Counted from the stretch's first letter, positions 1 to 12,142 are shown. The stretch is 64,000 nt of DNA from Rostrohypoxylon terebratum (GCA_022497145.1 MU385976.1:1-64000), one strand, 5' to 3'. Numbers and translations: made by a program. Notes: generated by a model not told the origin, from the letters alone.

Positions 1-1012
1 CCAATAATAAGTGATGATAACCTCTTTGCAGGATTCCTGCCTGACCTGTATGCGACCCGGCTGCCAACTGTATCTTGGCATCCAATCCCCGTGTGACAAT
101 GCCATTGGTGAGGGAGAATGCTAGCATCATAACAGAGACTACATTAGAGTGGTCTTCGTCTAAGTATGATTCCAGCAATGATGTAGGGATGAAGGCGCTG
201 GGCTTCTGGGCGATGTTGCTTCTCTGAACGTTTTGAAGACTGTCTATAAGATCTGAATTTTCTGTGAGTGAAGTATGGCTGCTATCCAGGGTTGTCATGT
301 TTGGCGTAGTCAGGAGCTGCGGGTTTAATGGAAATGTTCTTGGCTGAAGAATCAACGTGTTGTAGACATCTTGGTAACCTAATTAGAATTGATATATCTA
401 AGAAATGAAGGAAATCAAATGAAACGGGACTTACATCTGTCTCTGAGGAATCTTACGAATTGGGAGAAAGGTAGTTTTGAGCACCATTCCTGAACCTGTG
501 GAACGAAATACTCTGGCGTTGGAGTTCGAACAATAAAACCTGAAGGAATAGATGGGTCCTCAACTTTGGTATGGTTAAAACATATCATAAACTTGATCGT
601 AGACTTAACCTACCATTCGTGACTCGTTCAATCGTCGAAACATACCCGTGGCGCCAGAGAGCGCGCTGTGCCTTTTGTGCGTCTATCAACTTTCCGCGGT
701 AGTGCACTTCATTCTTCTTGCCTCCTCTCTTCTTACATATGACAGAGAGAGCAGCCCATTCTTGTTTAGTATGAGTTTTCCTCAATTTCCATTTGCGGAC
801 TTGGCGTTCATATTGAGATTGTCTATTCGTACATTGGTAATTAGCAAACCAAGTGAATATGGTATGGGATTGAAAACTTACGAGGCCTCGAAGCCGTACT
901 TCTCGAGCATGAGCTGTCTGATATCCTTCAGCTTTTTACTTTCGTAGAGCTCAGAGATTTCCAGTCTGTGCTCTTCCCAGGACTCAGGGTCGATTAGCCC
1001 TGCTCTCAACAT
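1..1012 (-). CDS. Clr5-domain protein (3' part outside window)
   Basis: Four exons can be joined in frame: 882-1012, 614-822, 435-539 and 1-378, the last running off the left edge. The start at 1012 is the first ATG after an in-frame TAG. Residues 12-59 form a Clr5 domain, with Trp12, the ELYESKKL helix, a QLMLEKYGF segment, QYERQVRKW and a basic KLRK end. This pattern is typical of fungal Clr5-type proteins, some of which are regulators. The region after residue 100 (TPTPEYFVPQVQEW and onward) is not recognised and is rich in Ser, Thr and Leu. Introns are 56, 74 and 59 nt. The gene diverges from RAD14 across about 700 bp. Expected location is nuclear and a DNA-binding or regulatory role is inferred from the domain only. 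About 274 residues are visible. Confidence 0.8.
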
Positions 1013-1717
1013 CTTGAAGTGATTGGAGGCACAGTCCTCAAATGCCTACTGTGTAGGTCCAGGTTTGAATAAGTCTTGGAAATATCATGACAATTGGCAA
1101 ATAATAATATTTGTAAAGGCATTGTGAGCGCAAGGAGACGTTTCATATATAGAATAAGGTAATTTTAACACTGATCCAAATCCAACAGTATGAAGAAGTA
1201 ATCATTGGTCAATACCGAAATACTTTCAAGAGTGACGGGGGATACAACAGATGTAAGCAGGCTGTGAAAATATTATGTGATGGACCAATTAAAGGGGTAT
1301 CGAACGACCGGTCAGCCCGGTGAATATGCGGGCGCCTCCAATACGGGCACTGAACAGCAAGCGTCACAGAAGTATTTTTGTATATCTAGGCAGGCTCTAG
1401 ATGGGGTTTTGAGAAGGAAGGTGCTACATGCACCCTGAGAGGTGGTTTTAAGTAAAAACTTTAGAAATTGCTCTTTGAGCTAGATTCTTAAGAAAATCAA
1501 CATCGTTTTCCTTCTCCTTTTTCTGCTCTAGGGGGGTGCTTTAGCGCAAACGTCAGCGGTCCACTCAGACGTCACCACTAACCTTGGAACTTTACCCCTG
1601 CACTCTGGAATCATTAACTTTCGCTTCTTCAACATTTTTCAGTCACATTCAAACACAACCAGTTATACTTACACACCCGGTACTTCCATCCTTCACTATA
1701 CAAACTTCTATACCAAG
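1013..1717. other. Shared 5' region between Clr5-domain gene and RAD14
   Basis: This 705-bp spacer separates two divergent genes. It has no convincing coding exon. The stretch just before RAD14 (about 1600-1717) is rich in C and T and in short A/T runs, as is usual for a fungal 5' untranslated region. I see no tRNA, repeat or mobile element. Confidence 0.5.
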
Positions 1718-3045
1718 ATGGAGCGTCCTTCGACGCCACCATCGCAGGCTCGCAATGCCAACCCTCCCAACCGAATAGCCTCCCCTCCCACACCCGAAGT
1801 TACACGACGCATCGTGAGTCAATCTCCCACCAGATCCTACAATACCTACCCTGATTCCGCCAAGACCACAGCCTAATGCATCCTAACTCACAGGAAGAAA
1901 ACCGTCTGCGAGCGAAAGCCCTGCGCGAACAGAATGAATCTGCGACCCGCGCATCCGGCGCCCCCTCCGCCTCGCGCACACCATCCGGCTTCATCGCCAG
2001 CGCCGACGCGCACGTCCCGAACACGCGCAAGCGCGCCTTCGACTCCATATCCGGGCCCTCGACGAGCCGCGACGGGCGCGCGAACGGCGCTTCGCCGGCT
2101 AAAAGTGGCGGCGGCGACGGCAGTGGTGCGGCGGGGTCCGAGAAGGGGAAGGATGGGAAGGAGGAAGGCGCCATCCGACCCGCGAGGAAGTTCACCAAGT
2201 TCGTCGACTACGATTTCGGCAAGATGACGGATACGAAGGGCGGGTTCTTGAGCACGGAGGACGACCCCTGGAACAAGGCTATGTCCGGGTCGGTGGCGAA
2301 GGGGAAGGGCGGCGGGCCGGCGGAGGGGCCCGAGGAGAAGCCGAAGGGTATGACGGCGCAGGAGTGGGAGAGGTTGCAGCTGCTGAGGAAGCTACAACGG
2401 CAGAAGGCTGGACCTTTTGAGCCCGGGCTGAGCGTCCTGCAGGATAAGAAGGACCGGAAGAAGTGTCGGGAATGTGGCACCCTCGAAATTGATTTCGTGT
2501 GGGAAGAGGTATTTTCTTGCTGCGTCTGCGCGGCTTGCAAAGAGAAGTATTCGGAGAAGTACAGTCTTCTGACTAAGACGGAGTGTAGAGAGGATTACCT
2601 ACTCACGGACCCGGAGCTAAAGGACGAAGACTTACTACCACATCTCTCGAGACCTAATCCTCACAAGGCTCACTGGCATGATATGTGGCTGTTCCTGCGG
2701 TTCCAAGTCGAAGAGTACGCATTCAGCGACCAAAAGTGGGGGTCTGCCGAGGCTCTAGACGCAGAATTCGAGCGTCGCGAGACCGACAAGAAGAAGCGGA
2801 AGGAAGCCAAGTTCAAAGAGAAGCTGCTAGATTTGAAGAAGCGAACAAGAACAGACGCTTATAAAAGAGAGAAGGCGAAAGTTGGAGGGTCAGCATCGTC
2901 GGGTAGGAAGGCTCAGTTCGGCGATTCGGTGTTGAGCAACGGGAGGCATGTTCACGAATGGGGACGTGTCATCGAGAAGGAAGACGGCGCGACGGTAAAG
3001 ACGTGTGCGACGTGTGGGATGGAGGTCGAGGAGATGGAATTTTAG
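1718..3045 (+). CDS. RAD14: DNA repair protein RAD14 (XPA homologue)
   Basis: RAD14/XPA binds damaged DNA in nucleotide excision repair and helps assemble the pre-incision complex with RPA and the Rad1-Rad10 nuclease. Two exons, 1718-1813 and 1894-3045, give 415 residues. The first exon encodes a Pro/Ser-rich start ending RRI, and splicing produces RRIEENRLRAKALREQ, the usual N-terminal helix. The central C4 zinc module is at C223-x2-C226-x17-C244-x2-C247, matching the XPA spacing, followed by the TKTECREDYLLTDPEL segment of the DNA-binding domain. A second CxxC pair lies close to the C-terminus (HEWGRVI ... CATCG), as in other fungal homologues. The first half (residues 45-115) is Ala/Ser/Gly-rich and probably disordered. 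The G+C content rises sharply there (2,000-2,350), which looks like composition and not transfer. Confidence 0.95.
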
Positions 3046-4536
3046 AGAGAGCCGTAAGATGATACCCAACCAATAAGTCGAAGCATCAATGTCAGCAATC
3101 GTGATAGCAGAACGACTTAGCACCTCTGCGAAAACTGAGCTATTGCATCCCCACTAGCATTTCCCCTATTCCTGCATTTCTATATGGGATTCGGCAACCG
3201 TTTTAGTGAAGCTTGGCTTCAGAGCGTTATTCATACTTTGGTCTTAGGTACGTTTGAGAAAACATTCGCGACAGCGAACCGTTAATCATTTCCTCCGTGA
3301 ATCCGTAGCCATGTTCCTCTTACACGATACCCGCATTTCCGATCTCGTCACACCAGAATGTCGGGTCACCGTCTTGAAGCGGTCTGCCCCAGCCAGCGCA
3401 GGGTTTGGCTACCGAAAGTGATATCATTTCATAAGCAAACCCCGTAACACCCCATTTACATAATCATGAAAAGACGTTATACTAAATTAGTTTCCGTAAA
3501 GGAAGGTTGGACGACTCATACTAGTGGATCCGTCGCTATCAACGATTCACTAGACTCGTGCTGTGAGACATTCTAAAGAACTACTATTACAAAATGCAGT
3601 AGGATCTATGCTGTAATCGACTATTGATGTAGCATGATATCACATCTTAGCTCGAAAGTGAGATAGCACACCGGTATTTCAACTTCTAGTTGAATGTACC
3701 AGGTGCGCTGGATATCTTGTCGTATTTCGTATAGCGCGAGTGTTCTTAGAGCGAGACCGAGTGGCGATTGTTTGGCGGCAGCCACAACAACGCTTCCCCT
3801 CCTTCCTAACGTCAGAGGCGTGTTCCCGATCCTCACGGGAGCCCTATCGGTTTACTGTAATTCATAGATAGTCCCTTATTTGACAGGTTTCACCTCCTGG
3901 GATGTCCACGGACGTCCACGGGTGTCGGTAAGTATAGCACTAGTATATCTCCTGTTGTGGCGGGCTAGACAAATAAGATCAGTAACGAAAATGACCTGCC
4001 AACAACAGCAAACGGTACAGTCATAATGATTTCCATCTATATCCGTGTCATTGGCTGAAACTACGTAGTATTACACGATGGAGACGTGAACTCCCTAGCG
4101 ATCTCGCTTACCCCAGGTGCGGGACCTCCCTAGTTCGCGTACAGATGGATCGGACAGTTCGGACTCATACCCTACCGTTTATCCGCTTCTGGGACCGCAT
4201 ATGAGCTCCATATTTACCTATGACCTATAGGTAGGCAGTGAATATTGCCGCTAATAACGGCATGCGTGTTGATGATGCAAGTCGGCGTCGGTCGCTATTA
4301 TGTACATTAGCTTCGTGAACCCAAACGATGAAATACAGACGGCCGAGGGTCCCGTTCTCGGTGTTTAACAGCAAATCCGAGCAGTCTGGCTCCACATGTA
4401 ACAGGAGAATAACATAAAGAGATGAACGCCTGCAAGAATAATGGGATCGTTTCAGACACCCTGCTCTCTGAAGACAGCATCACTTACTCCAATAGTATCT
4501 AGGTATCTGGTATTCATATAAGTACCGAATACGATC
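3046..4536. other. Intergenic region, no gene seen
   Basis: This 1.49-kb spacer holds only short open frames (the longest about 70 codons, antisense at 3621-3836) with no recognisable motif. Its 3' part (about 4400-4536) is presumably the promoter of the P450 gene at 4537. No repeat or RNA gene was recognised. Confidence 0.45.
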
Positions 4537-6372
4537 ATGGAAGTATTGGGTGGCATCAAAGGCTACCAGCTATTGGCTGGTGCTATAGGCATAGCCCTAC
4601 TGAGTGTATGACTTCTACTATTCTTTACGATCAAAATCTTGAAATGATACTAACCTCGAATCATCGTCTAGTATGTTTATAATGTCCTAACCAACCCGCT
4701 GGCAAAGATACCGGGACCGTGGTATACGAAATGGACCATACTACCTTTCAAATATCTAACGATCACCGGGAAACGTCCAACATGGGTTCATGCCTTACAT
4801 GGAAAATACGGTGCGTTATTCACTTTACTGCTAACATTCGCGCATACCGACTCGCTCATGTATTAACTATACTCTCATTCAACAGGTCCTGTTGTTCGTA
4901 TCAGTCCGATCGAAGTTAGTATACAGGACCCAAAGGCCGTCCAGCAGATCTACTCGATCAAGAACGAGTTCCATAAGTCGTCCTGGTATGAAGCTTTCAT
5001 CCCGGGACTCCCTAGCGTATTCAGCACAACCGATATCGAATACCATAGACGACACCGGAGGCTCCTCGCTTCGGAGATCTCAGAATCGGGACTGGTAGCG
5101 CACCGACACACGGTAGACTCTAAAGTCCGTCTAACTATCGAGCGTATGGCAGAGGAGATGGAGGAGCGCGGCGCAACAGTGAGTGGTTTTTAAATCTCAA
5201 TGAGGGTCAATGAGGGACATGCCTGAAATTAACATCACTTCTTCAAGGACGTATATCGTTGGGCCTTGTACATGGCGACGGATATCATCGGAGAACTCAG
5301 CTTCGGATCCTCATTTCGTATGCTAGAAAACAAGGAGGTAAGGCTACCTAATCACCTCACCCTACTATATCTACGAGTACCGTATTCCTAAAAAGAAGCC
5401 ACCAGGAAACCCAATATGTCCGCGACCTCAAACTGATAGGATTCGCCGGCGGCCTCAGGGCAACCTTTCCCTTCCTCTCCTACCTGTCCACCTTTATGTG
5501 GGTGCCGGTCATAAGCATCGGGATGAAAATCCGGCTCCGGCTCCGCAAGTACGCGACGGAGTCTCTAGGGCGGCACTACAAGCTCGTCGAGGAGCAAGGC
5601 GACGACGCGAAACCGACACTGCTCTCCAAATTGTACAAGGCGACCGAAAAGGGCGCCGAGACGCTGCCTTTCCACGAGTTACGCGAGGACGCCATGTCGT
5701 ACATCGCGGCCGGCAGCGACACCACGACGAACACTCTGACGTACCTCCTGTGGTCCGTCTCCCGGGACCCAGTCGTAAAAGAGAAGCTCTTAGCGGAACT
5801 CCGAACGCTGCCCGACAACTTCGAGGACCCGGATGTTAAGAAGCTGAAGTACCTCGACAATATAGTCCACGAGACTCTCCGCTTGTTCTCGGCCGTGCCT
5901 GCCGGCCTGCCCCGTGCGGTACCGCCGGAAGGCGCGACTATGGCCGGCCACTTCATCCCGGGGGGTTACACCGTTTCGGCGCAGGCGTACAGCATGCACC
6001 GGAACCCGGAGGTGTACCCTAATCCATTGAAATTTGACCCGTCGAGGTGGGACAACCCGACCAAGGCGATGAAAGATGCGTTTGTGCCTTGGGGTGGGGG
6101 TAGTCGAGGTGAGTTGATTTTTATGTCCCTTGTGCATCTTCTGACGGTTTCCTGAGCAACTTAACATGAAATTTGAATACTAATTCATTCTAGTCTGTCT
6201 CGGAATGCACTTGGCTAAGATGGAGTTGCGCCTCGCGACTGCGCGCTTCTTCACCCGGTTCCCGAACGCGAAACCGTCCACGCTGGAGGGGTTTGCCGAC
6301 GAGGATATGGTCCCTAAATTGTTCTTCCTCATGCAACCAAAGAACCAAAGATGTCTTATCGAGGCTCGTTGA
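4537..6372 (+). CDS. Cytochrome P450 monooxygenase
   Basis: This is a membrane-anchored P450 of the endoplasmic reticulum, substrate unknown. Six exons keep frame: 4537-4605, 4672-4810, 4886-5178, 5248-5337, 5406-6108 and 6194-6372, giving 490 residues. The first exon encodes a hydrophobic N-terminal anchor, followed by the proline-rich hinge KIPGPW. The oxygen-binding helix reads AAGSDTTTN, the ExxR motif is ETLR, and the PERF-like segment is FDPSRW. The heme loop WGGGSRVCLG is split by the last intron; its first residue is Trp where most P450s have Phe. The length is normal for a fungal P450. It resembles single-enzyme fungal oxidases such as benzoate-hydroxylase-like or CYP65-like proteins, but I cannot assign a family. 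No synthase or transporter gene lies beside it, so a role in a biosynthetic cluster is not supported. Confidence 0.9.
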
Positions 6373-7219
6373 GATTCAGTAGCCGAGCTGAATGTTAAAA
6401 AATAGCGGTAGGTAGGTACGGGCTAAGGGGAAAAGACTGAACTGGGGGCGCCCGATAGATAACTGCCTACTCCTAACCCGCCCCAACAATATTCACCAGG
6501 CCCTTAGGCGGGCGAATAAATCGAATGTATCCAACTTGCAAAATGATTATATCCTGATGGAGTGAAGTGTAGCACTATTTAGTGAAAATGGGCTTGCTAA
6601 CGTCCGAAAGACAGCAACTAGATAGGAACCTAATTCAGTGTACTTATAGTGTGTTTAGTTACAGATGGCGGCCGCCGTAGGCCCGTAGTTATAGTGCATA
6701 GGACGCCTGAAATAGCCTGTCACGACCTACATTGGTGTTAGATTCTGGTTATAACCACCCATTTTAGCACGATATTAGTTATATTTGAGAAAGCAACGAT
6801 CCACAACTACTTACCTATCTACTACTATATAAGTAGTAAATACCACATCTATATTAATGGATATCTCCCTTCCATCCCAATTAATCCAAACCCCCTCAAT
6901 TAGATGGACCGTAATAACTCCGTATAACGATTGTAAGAATAAAAGGGTATCATCCCACACCAAAGCCCAAAATGGTATCACGTCCCCAAGAGAGAACGTG
7001 GATGAGGTAAGACTTCCAAAGAAATATCACCCAGAAGCGCCAATGACACTCTAACACCCCGAAACCTATGGATGGGTATGTTTATACCTAAGCCTCCGAC
7101 GAGTAATGCGTGGGTATCAATGATCGTAGAGAAAGGAAGAAGAAAAAACGCCTATGCAAGATGAAGTTGAATCCCGATCTCCTTCGTCCGACATCCATGT
7201 GTCGAGATTGGAAGAGACC
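6373..7219. other. Convergent intergenic region
   Basis: This 847-bp A/T-rich spacer lies between the 3' ends of the P450 gene (plus strand) and the phosphatase-like gene (minus strand). It contains short TAGGTAGGTA-type runs near 6408-6420 but no credible gene. Confidence 0.45.
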
Positions 7220-9064
7220 CTAAACCCGTTCAACGGGATCCACCGGCTTAGCTCCCAAGATGCTCTCCTCATCCTCCTCTCGTTTAATAGACGCGCCGAA
7301 GAACCCACTCGATGCACCCTTAGCGGTCGCAGCCGGAGGCGGAACGGTAACCGGACCAGGACCGCCAAGTTCCCAGCTCCCAACGCGCTCGTGCCGAACC
7401 CCGGTTCTAGCAATCGACACATCGTGATCCGAAGCCATCTTCTCCGCGCCCTTAAACCCACCCAGACTACTATGTCTCTTATCCGCCTCCGCAGCCCCAT
7501 TCCGGCGAATCCTCAGCCCGCCAAAAACAAACGCCGCCAGTCCAGCGACCAGTAAAACAGCAACAGTAGTCAGCGCGCCAATGACGCCCGCCACAGCCGG
7601 CGAAACAGACGCAGTAGCCCCAGCACCAGCGCCCACACTCCCCACGGTCCCCGACCCCGTCGTCCCGGAGTCCTCCGTCAGCGCATTACAGAACAGCGTC
7701 ACGGAGCCGCACAAACTGCACCACTGCGAGATATCCTGAATCGAGAACTCCGCCACACTATCCTGGAAATCGGCCCAACGCATCCTTGTCTCCGAGTTCC
7801 CCCGCCCGAAAAGCGGGTACTCCATCAACGGCGCCTGCGCGTCCGTGCCGTTGCGGTACAAGAACCTGACATACAGCTCCGCCTCGCTCGGGTACGTCGT
7901 CGTGTCATCTGTGGTGCTGAAGAGTTCGAACACCATAGCGGAGCCGGGCAGCGGGATCTGGCGGAAGAGGCCGGAGGAGGTGGTGGTGGAGAGGTTGGAG
8001 AGGGCGAAGAAGGCGAGGAGGGGCTCGAAGGAGCCGAAGAGCAGGGACATCTTGTTGGCGGTGCCGCCGGAGTGGATGTGCGCCGAGAGCTGCGCGACGG
8101 CGCGCGCGGCCAGCGTGCGGCCTGCGATCGCGCGGATCATGTCGCCTTCCGAGGTCCCCGAGGCCGACAGGTTGCCGTTCAGGTCGAACTGCTGCACGCT
8201 CGCGAGGCTGCGCAGGATCGCGAGCCGGTCCACGTTGAGCAGCTGCTGCGCGATCGCGTTGTGGTCGTATTGGTATTGCGCGTAATCGTACAGGTCGTAC
8301 GCGTAGTTGAAGTTGAGCATCGAGCTGGCGATCGCGTTCGGGAATACCTCTGCGAATGTCGTCTCGTAGAAGTTCAGCGTCGAGTTGTATGCCTGTTGGC
8401 CAATTGAACTGTCCCTGAAATCATTACTCGATTGCCAGTATTCGGCGCATGCGGCGTGCCCTTCAAGCCTGGTAATTGTGTTAGCAGGATGAATTACTGT
8501 CACGTCGTTTAAGGCTTACCAGACGGAGCTCATATCCGTGACTGGTATGGTCAAAATATTTGGATATTGGTAGCCGTCTAGGGGATAATCTATCATAGTA
8601 CCATTGGCCAACGTAGACGCATTTTCACCACCATTATCAGACGCAAAGGTTCTGGTGACCGGTGGATATAGACCTTGAAGGAAGGCCAGAGCACCCCCAA
8701 CTACATAGTCGTCTGTGGTGCTATATACTGAAAGTTGACTATTGTCAAGAGCTTGCAACTCAATGCCTTGGATAGGCGAGTTGGTCGTGATGGCGTTTTC
8801 TTCGGCCGATAAGTTCGCATTAGGAGATAAATATCGAGCTCTATAGAGAGCGCCCTGAGCATACAGCTGTTGCGCACCTAGTGGAGTTAAACTAGGTGTA
8901 AGTTGACCTTGTAGGGGCGTGCGCTCGCCATATAAGATGTATGAAAACGAAGACCAAACCGTCTCGTTCGTGGATTGGGCGAGACCCTCGCTGATGAGCA
9001 GGAAGGCGGAGGCAACAAACGCCTTTAGAGAATGTGAAGCCATTTTCAGGCCAACTTCTGCCAC
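7220..9064 (-). CDS. Histidine-phosphatase-fold membrane protein, catalytic residues lost
   Basis: Two exons, 8520-9064 and 7220-8468, encode up to 597 residues. The true start may be the second ATG (9043), which opens a clean signal peptide (MASHSLKAFVASAFLL...). The fold resembles branch-2 histidine acid phosphatases: the N-terminal strand, a LTPLGAQQLYAQG helix (the usual 'LT..G..q....G' region) and many N-glycosylation sites are present. The catalytic RHGxRxP motif reads LYGERTP, so both the Arg and the nucleophilic His are replaced, and the C-terminal HD proton-donor motif reads GSFEP. One transmembrane helix at about residues 473-500 is followed by RIRRN and a cytoplasmic tail of about 95 residues rich in Ser, Gly and Pro. 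This predicts a type I surface protein with an enzymatically dead ectodomain. Binding or receptor function is inference. Confidence 0.8.
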
Positions 9065-10284
9065 GCCCAGGTAATGTCGATCTCAGAAATTCCAGTAGTG
9101 AAATGATAATAGTAGGTAGGATAGCTCGAGGAAGAATAATCGAGGTAGCTACCTGTCAAGCTGACTGAGAAGACAAAGGAGGGGTATTCGAGGGACAAAG
9201 GTAGGCGAAGCTACTCTTCGAGCCTTACTTACCTCTTGCGCAAACGTGCATATACATACCGGACTATTTACCTCAGTGCTACGAAATACACCTGCATACA
9301 TCACCCTCGATGACACCAGATAGCGTGCTTGCATATCCAGGTCCGCCATGATATCCCACTAGATTAGAACCGGTGCCGGAGTGTCAGCTTAGTACTAGGT
9401 ATAAGCTATCTCACCACCAGCAACCTCGAGCCTTTTCGCTATCGAGAATGGCGGGGTAGCTTCGTTGGTGTGAGGTAGTGAAGTAGCACGCAAGATAAGG
9501 AAAAAGCAGGCCAAGCTTGGCGATGTCTCTTTTGGGACACTGGGGCTGGATGGGCTGGGATTAAGATATCATCAGACACGCTTTTATCCCTGCCGATTCG
9601 ATGAAGATACTACCTACTACTGCTGTATCACGTCACAAGGACCAATTCCGGGCGCGCATTTGGGTTGCCCGGGGTTGCCTGTTTGCCTGTCTGCCTGTCT
9701 GCTGTGGGTCTCGTCATCTCAGCTGTCCTATCAGAATACGTACAATCGGGATTTTGCTTTTACCTCTCAGCCATCAACAGACAACAACGATACGATACTG
9801 CTTGTTACGAGTTTTTCGTGTAACAAATACTTGTGAATCGACGTTGAGCTGCACCTAAACCGAAGTAAATCAACTATTACTTCTAAATGTGCGAGGTCTT
9901 TTGTTTGAAAGCTAGCCTGCCGACCTATATCAATTATGATCCCCAGTCTTGATAATCCTAACATGGAGGAATACTTAGAAGAGCGACGGCCTGGCCGGCA
10001 TCCCATTTATATGCCCTAGAGCCTTCAATTTCCAGCGTTAGGGTATAATATACCCTCAACAACTCATCAAACAAGAAAGCGTAAACTCGGCGAGGAGAGT
10101 AAATACGGTATTCCCGACGCGAAAAGGCCGAATTTCGGTAGGTCTTATCATTGTTGTTATGGTTTCCATCACGACGATCAAATTCCTGTCTTCAGAAGAG
10201 TACGTTTTTCGAGTTCAACGATATTCTATCATACCTTAATAAATAAACCAGGCCAGGTCTTGCCCCACTTCGTCGTTCGAGTAT
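9065..10284. other. Intergenic region, possible broken 5' exon of the next gene
   Basis: Most of this stretch (9065-9950) holds no recognisable gene; 9660-9710 has short TGCCTGTC repeats. From 9963 to about 10199 the sequence looks coding: an ATG at 9963 opens an 18-codon frame ending in TAG (10017-10019), after which the same frame stays open with charged residues (RKRKLGEESKYG). A possible GTACGT...CCAG intron (10199-10251) would join it in phase to the frame containing the ATG at 10285. I treat this as a possible disrupted first exon, not as a gene of its own. Confidence 0.35.
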
Positions 10285-11609
10285 ATGTCCGGGTATATAC
10301 TGGTTTCCGTCGTCCATTTATCTCGGACACCTTCTCCTCCAATCTCTTCGACACTTCGTTGGAAACAAGAAGAAGTTATACCCGACGGGACCCTCGCTGC
10401 TCGCTGGATAGCCGGAATTTCACCAGGCGCACCACCTGAATCTGTCACACCTCCGAAGACCTGGGGCGAAATTCAAATCAATCCCAAAAGCGGAAGCGAG
10501 ACCGACGAGACGGATTTGTCTAGCATACCTCGTAGTGTCGCTACTAGTACTGACTCCGCTTCCTCCAGCGAAGCTTTAGCAGCCAACAATATATATACGT
10601 ACGAGGGATATGGCTCTAGACACGTGGACCAAGAAACCGGGCTCCCGGCCGAGCCTCCGCCAATTCCTAAACTCGTTTCTGACTTGTGGGCTCGATTCAA
10701 AAGAAACGACTTGTTCCAGCAAGACGGAATACGTCGTCGGCACCCCTTGGGCCGCTCCTTTTTGGATTTGAGGGTCAAGAACGCTCTATCTAACCTCGAG
10801 ACTATCGCCAACTCCCAAGACGATACTAGTCACTGGGCGAGAGTCTTCCCGTTGGATGACTTGTTTGGGTTTTGGTTCTCATCTGAATCGAAACAGCCTT
10901 CAGATCTTGCTTTCATTCAGAACAGCGCTCTCTCTATGAAAGACTCCCTAGACGGAGCCCTTCATGCCCTTTGCTCGAATTTACCGGCGCCTCATCTATT
11001 GAACACCTCGATACCTCATTTCATTAACGCCTACAGCCCCTATTGGCTCAGACGCTTATCCGGCCGGAGATTCCAAGACGAAAATTCCAAATCAACGAGT
11101 GTGATTCAAGCCAAATATGCGACGAAGTTAGATCACATCCTGAATAAGTACCGAGCCTCGTCTGGAGGGGTACTGTTCCCTTATTTAGTACAGGAGTATA
11201 AGACAGGGGGTTCAACGCCGCCAAGAAACAACTTATGACTGCTTGTGCCGGATACCTCTCTGCTACCAAACACCTGATCCGCAAGGACAACGTGGTTTTC
11301 ACGTTTTCGTACACCGACCAAGTCGCGACGATCTCCGTGATGTGGATGCACGGTTCGCTAGAATTCACCGAATACATTTTTCGCAAACTGCAGATATTTG
11401 ACATGGGAAAAGAGGACGAGCTCCGGCAGCTTCAAGATATCTTGATGAATATACACGAGTGGGGTCTACGAGATCGCCTAGCTCACGTAGAACAAGAGAT
11501 ACTAGAGGAGATCGACTACAAGGAGAAGAGTAAGGAGAGAGCACGGCCTAACTTTGAATATGGCTACGGTGACGTTCCTCCAGCGCCGCCGGTCGAAGAT
11601 GTCCCCTAA
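10285..11609 (+). pseudogene. Hypothetical fungal protein gene with frameshift
   Basis: An open frame from 10285 runs to 11238 and a second, overlapping frame carries on to 11609. The two together read like one protein if a single base is missing from the five-G run at 11206-11210: upstream reads FPYLVQEYKTGG and downstream FNAAKKQLMTACAGYLSAT. No GT-AG intron can repair this. The product is a soluble protein of roughly 440 residues with a Ser-rich N-terminus and helical middle. The hxEYK pattern before an Ala-rich helix is reminiscent of PD-(D/E)XK-like fungal domains of unknown function, but I cannot assign a family. The frame also looks coding beyond the TAA at 11607-11609 (Asp/Gly-rich for about 30 codons), so the stop may be secondary. 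Either this is a decaying gene or the assembly lost one G. Confidence 0.6.
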
Positions 11610-12015
11610 GCGCAAGCGCCAGCGGATGACGAAATTAGCGGCAGCCAAGACGGCGACGGTGGCGATAGTAATTGGAGCACGTATTTTCAAACGAGGTTCG
11701 GTAACTTATTTTCATTTAAATCGTTATTTTTAACCTGTAGTATTTTAGCAACACGAGTTTGTGAAGAAGTGTAATCGGGTATTAATCGTTGCTTGGATGA
11801 GAGCTATTAGTACAAGGAGATTTCGAAAGATTTGAGCAAGAGTTGGGAATTAGAGGGCGTTTTGGGTACCGTCCGATGGCGCCAGCGCGGGTTTCAACGC
11901 TATCGCGCGGCCAGGTTTTGTCTCAAATAATATCCATTGGAATAAAGTAATGGTAAATGACATCAATATGGCGAGTTATAATAATATGTGAAACAATATC
12001 ATTTACGCTTACGTG

Positions 12016-12113
12016 AGCGGACAAAAGCCGCATTTCCCTTGAGGTCGTAGATCTATCCTATCACGACAGCGAAGATGTGAATATTCCGCTGACAAGCGGA
12101 CTTTTTGTCCGCT
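12016..12113. repeat. Short inverted-repeat element (about 98 bp)
   Basis: The left end (12016-12031) starts AGCGGACAAAA and the right end (12095-12113) is its near-complement ending TTTTTGTCCGCT. The right end is itself a 7-bp perfect hairpin around five Ts. The structure could be a remnant of a small non-autonomous element. I see no clear target-site duplication and no coding capacity. Confidence 0.45.
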
Positions 12114-12142
12114 AAAGTGTCCGCGATCAGTTTATTTTGGGG

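Noticed and set aside
4537..6372. Secondary-metabolite cluster around the P450, dehydrogenase and protease genes
   Set aside because: No polyketide synthase, peptide synthetase, terpene synthase or transporter occurs anywhere in the window.
8072..8407. Plus-strand frame opposite the phosphatase-like gene
   Set aside because: Val/Arg-rich antisense shadow of a G/C-rich coding exon.
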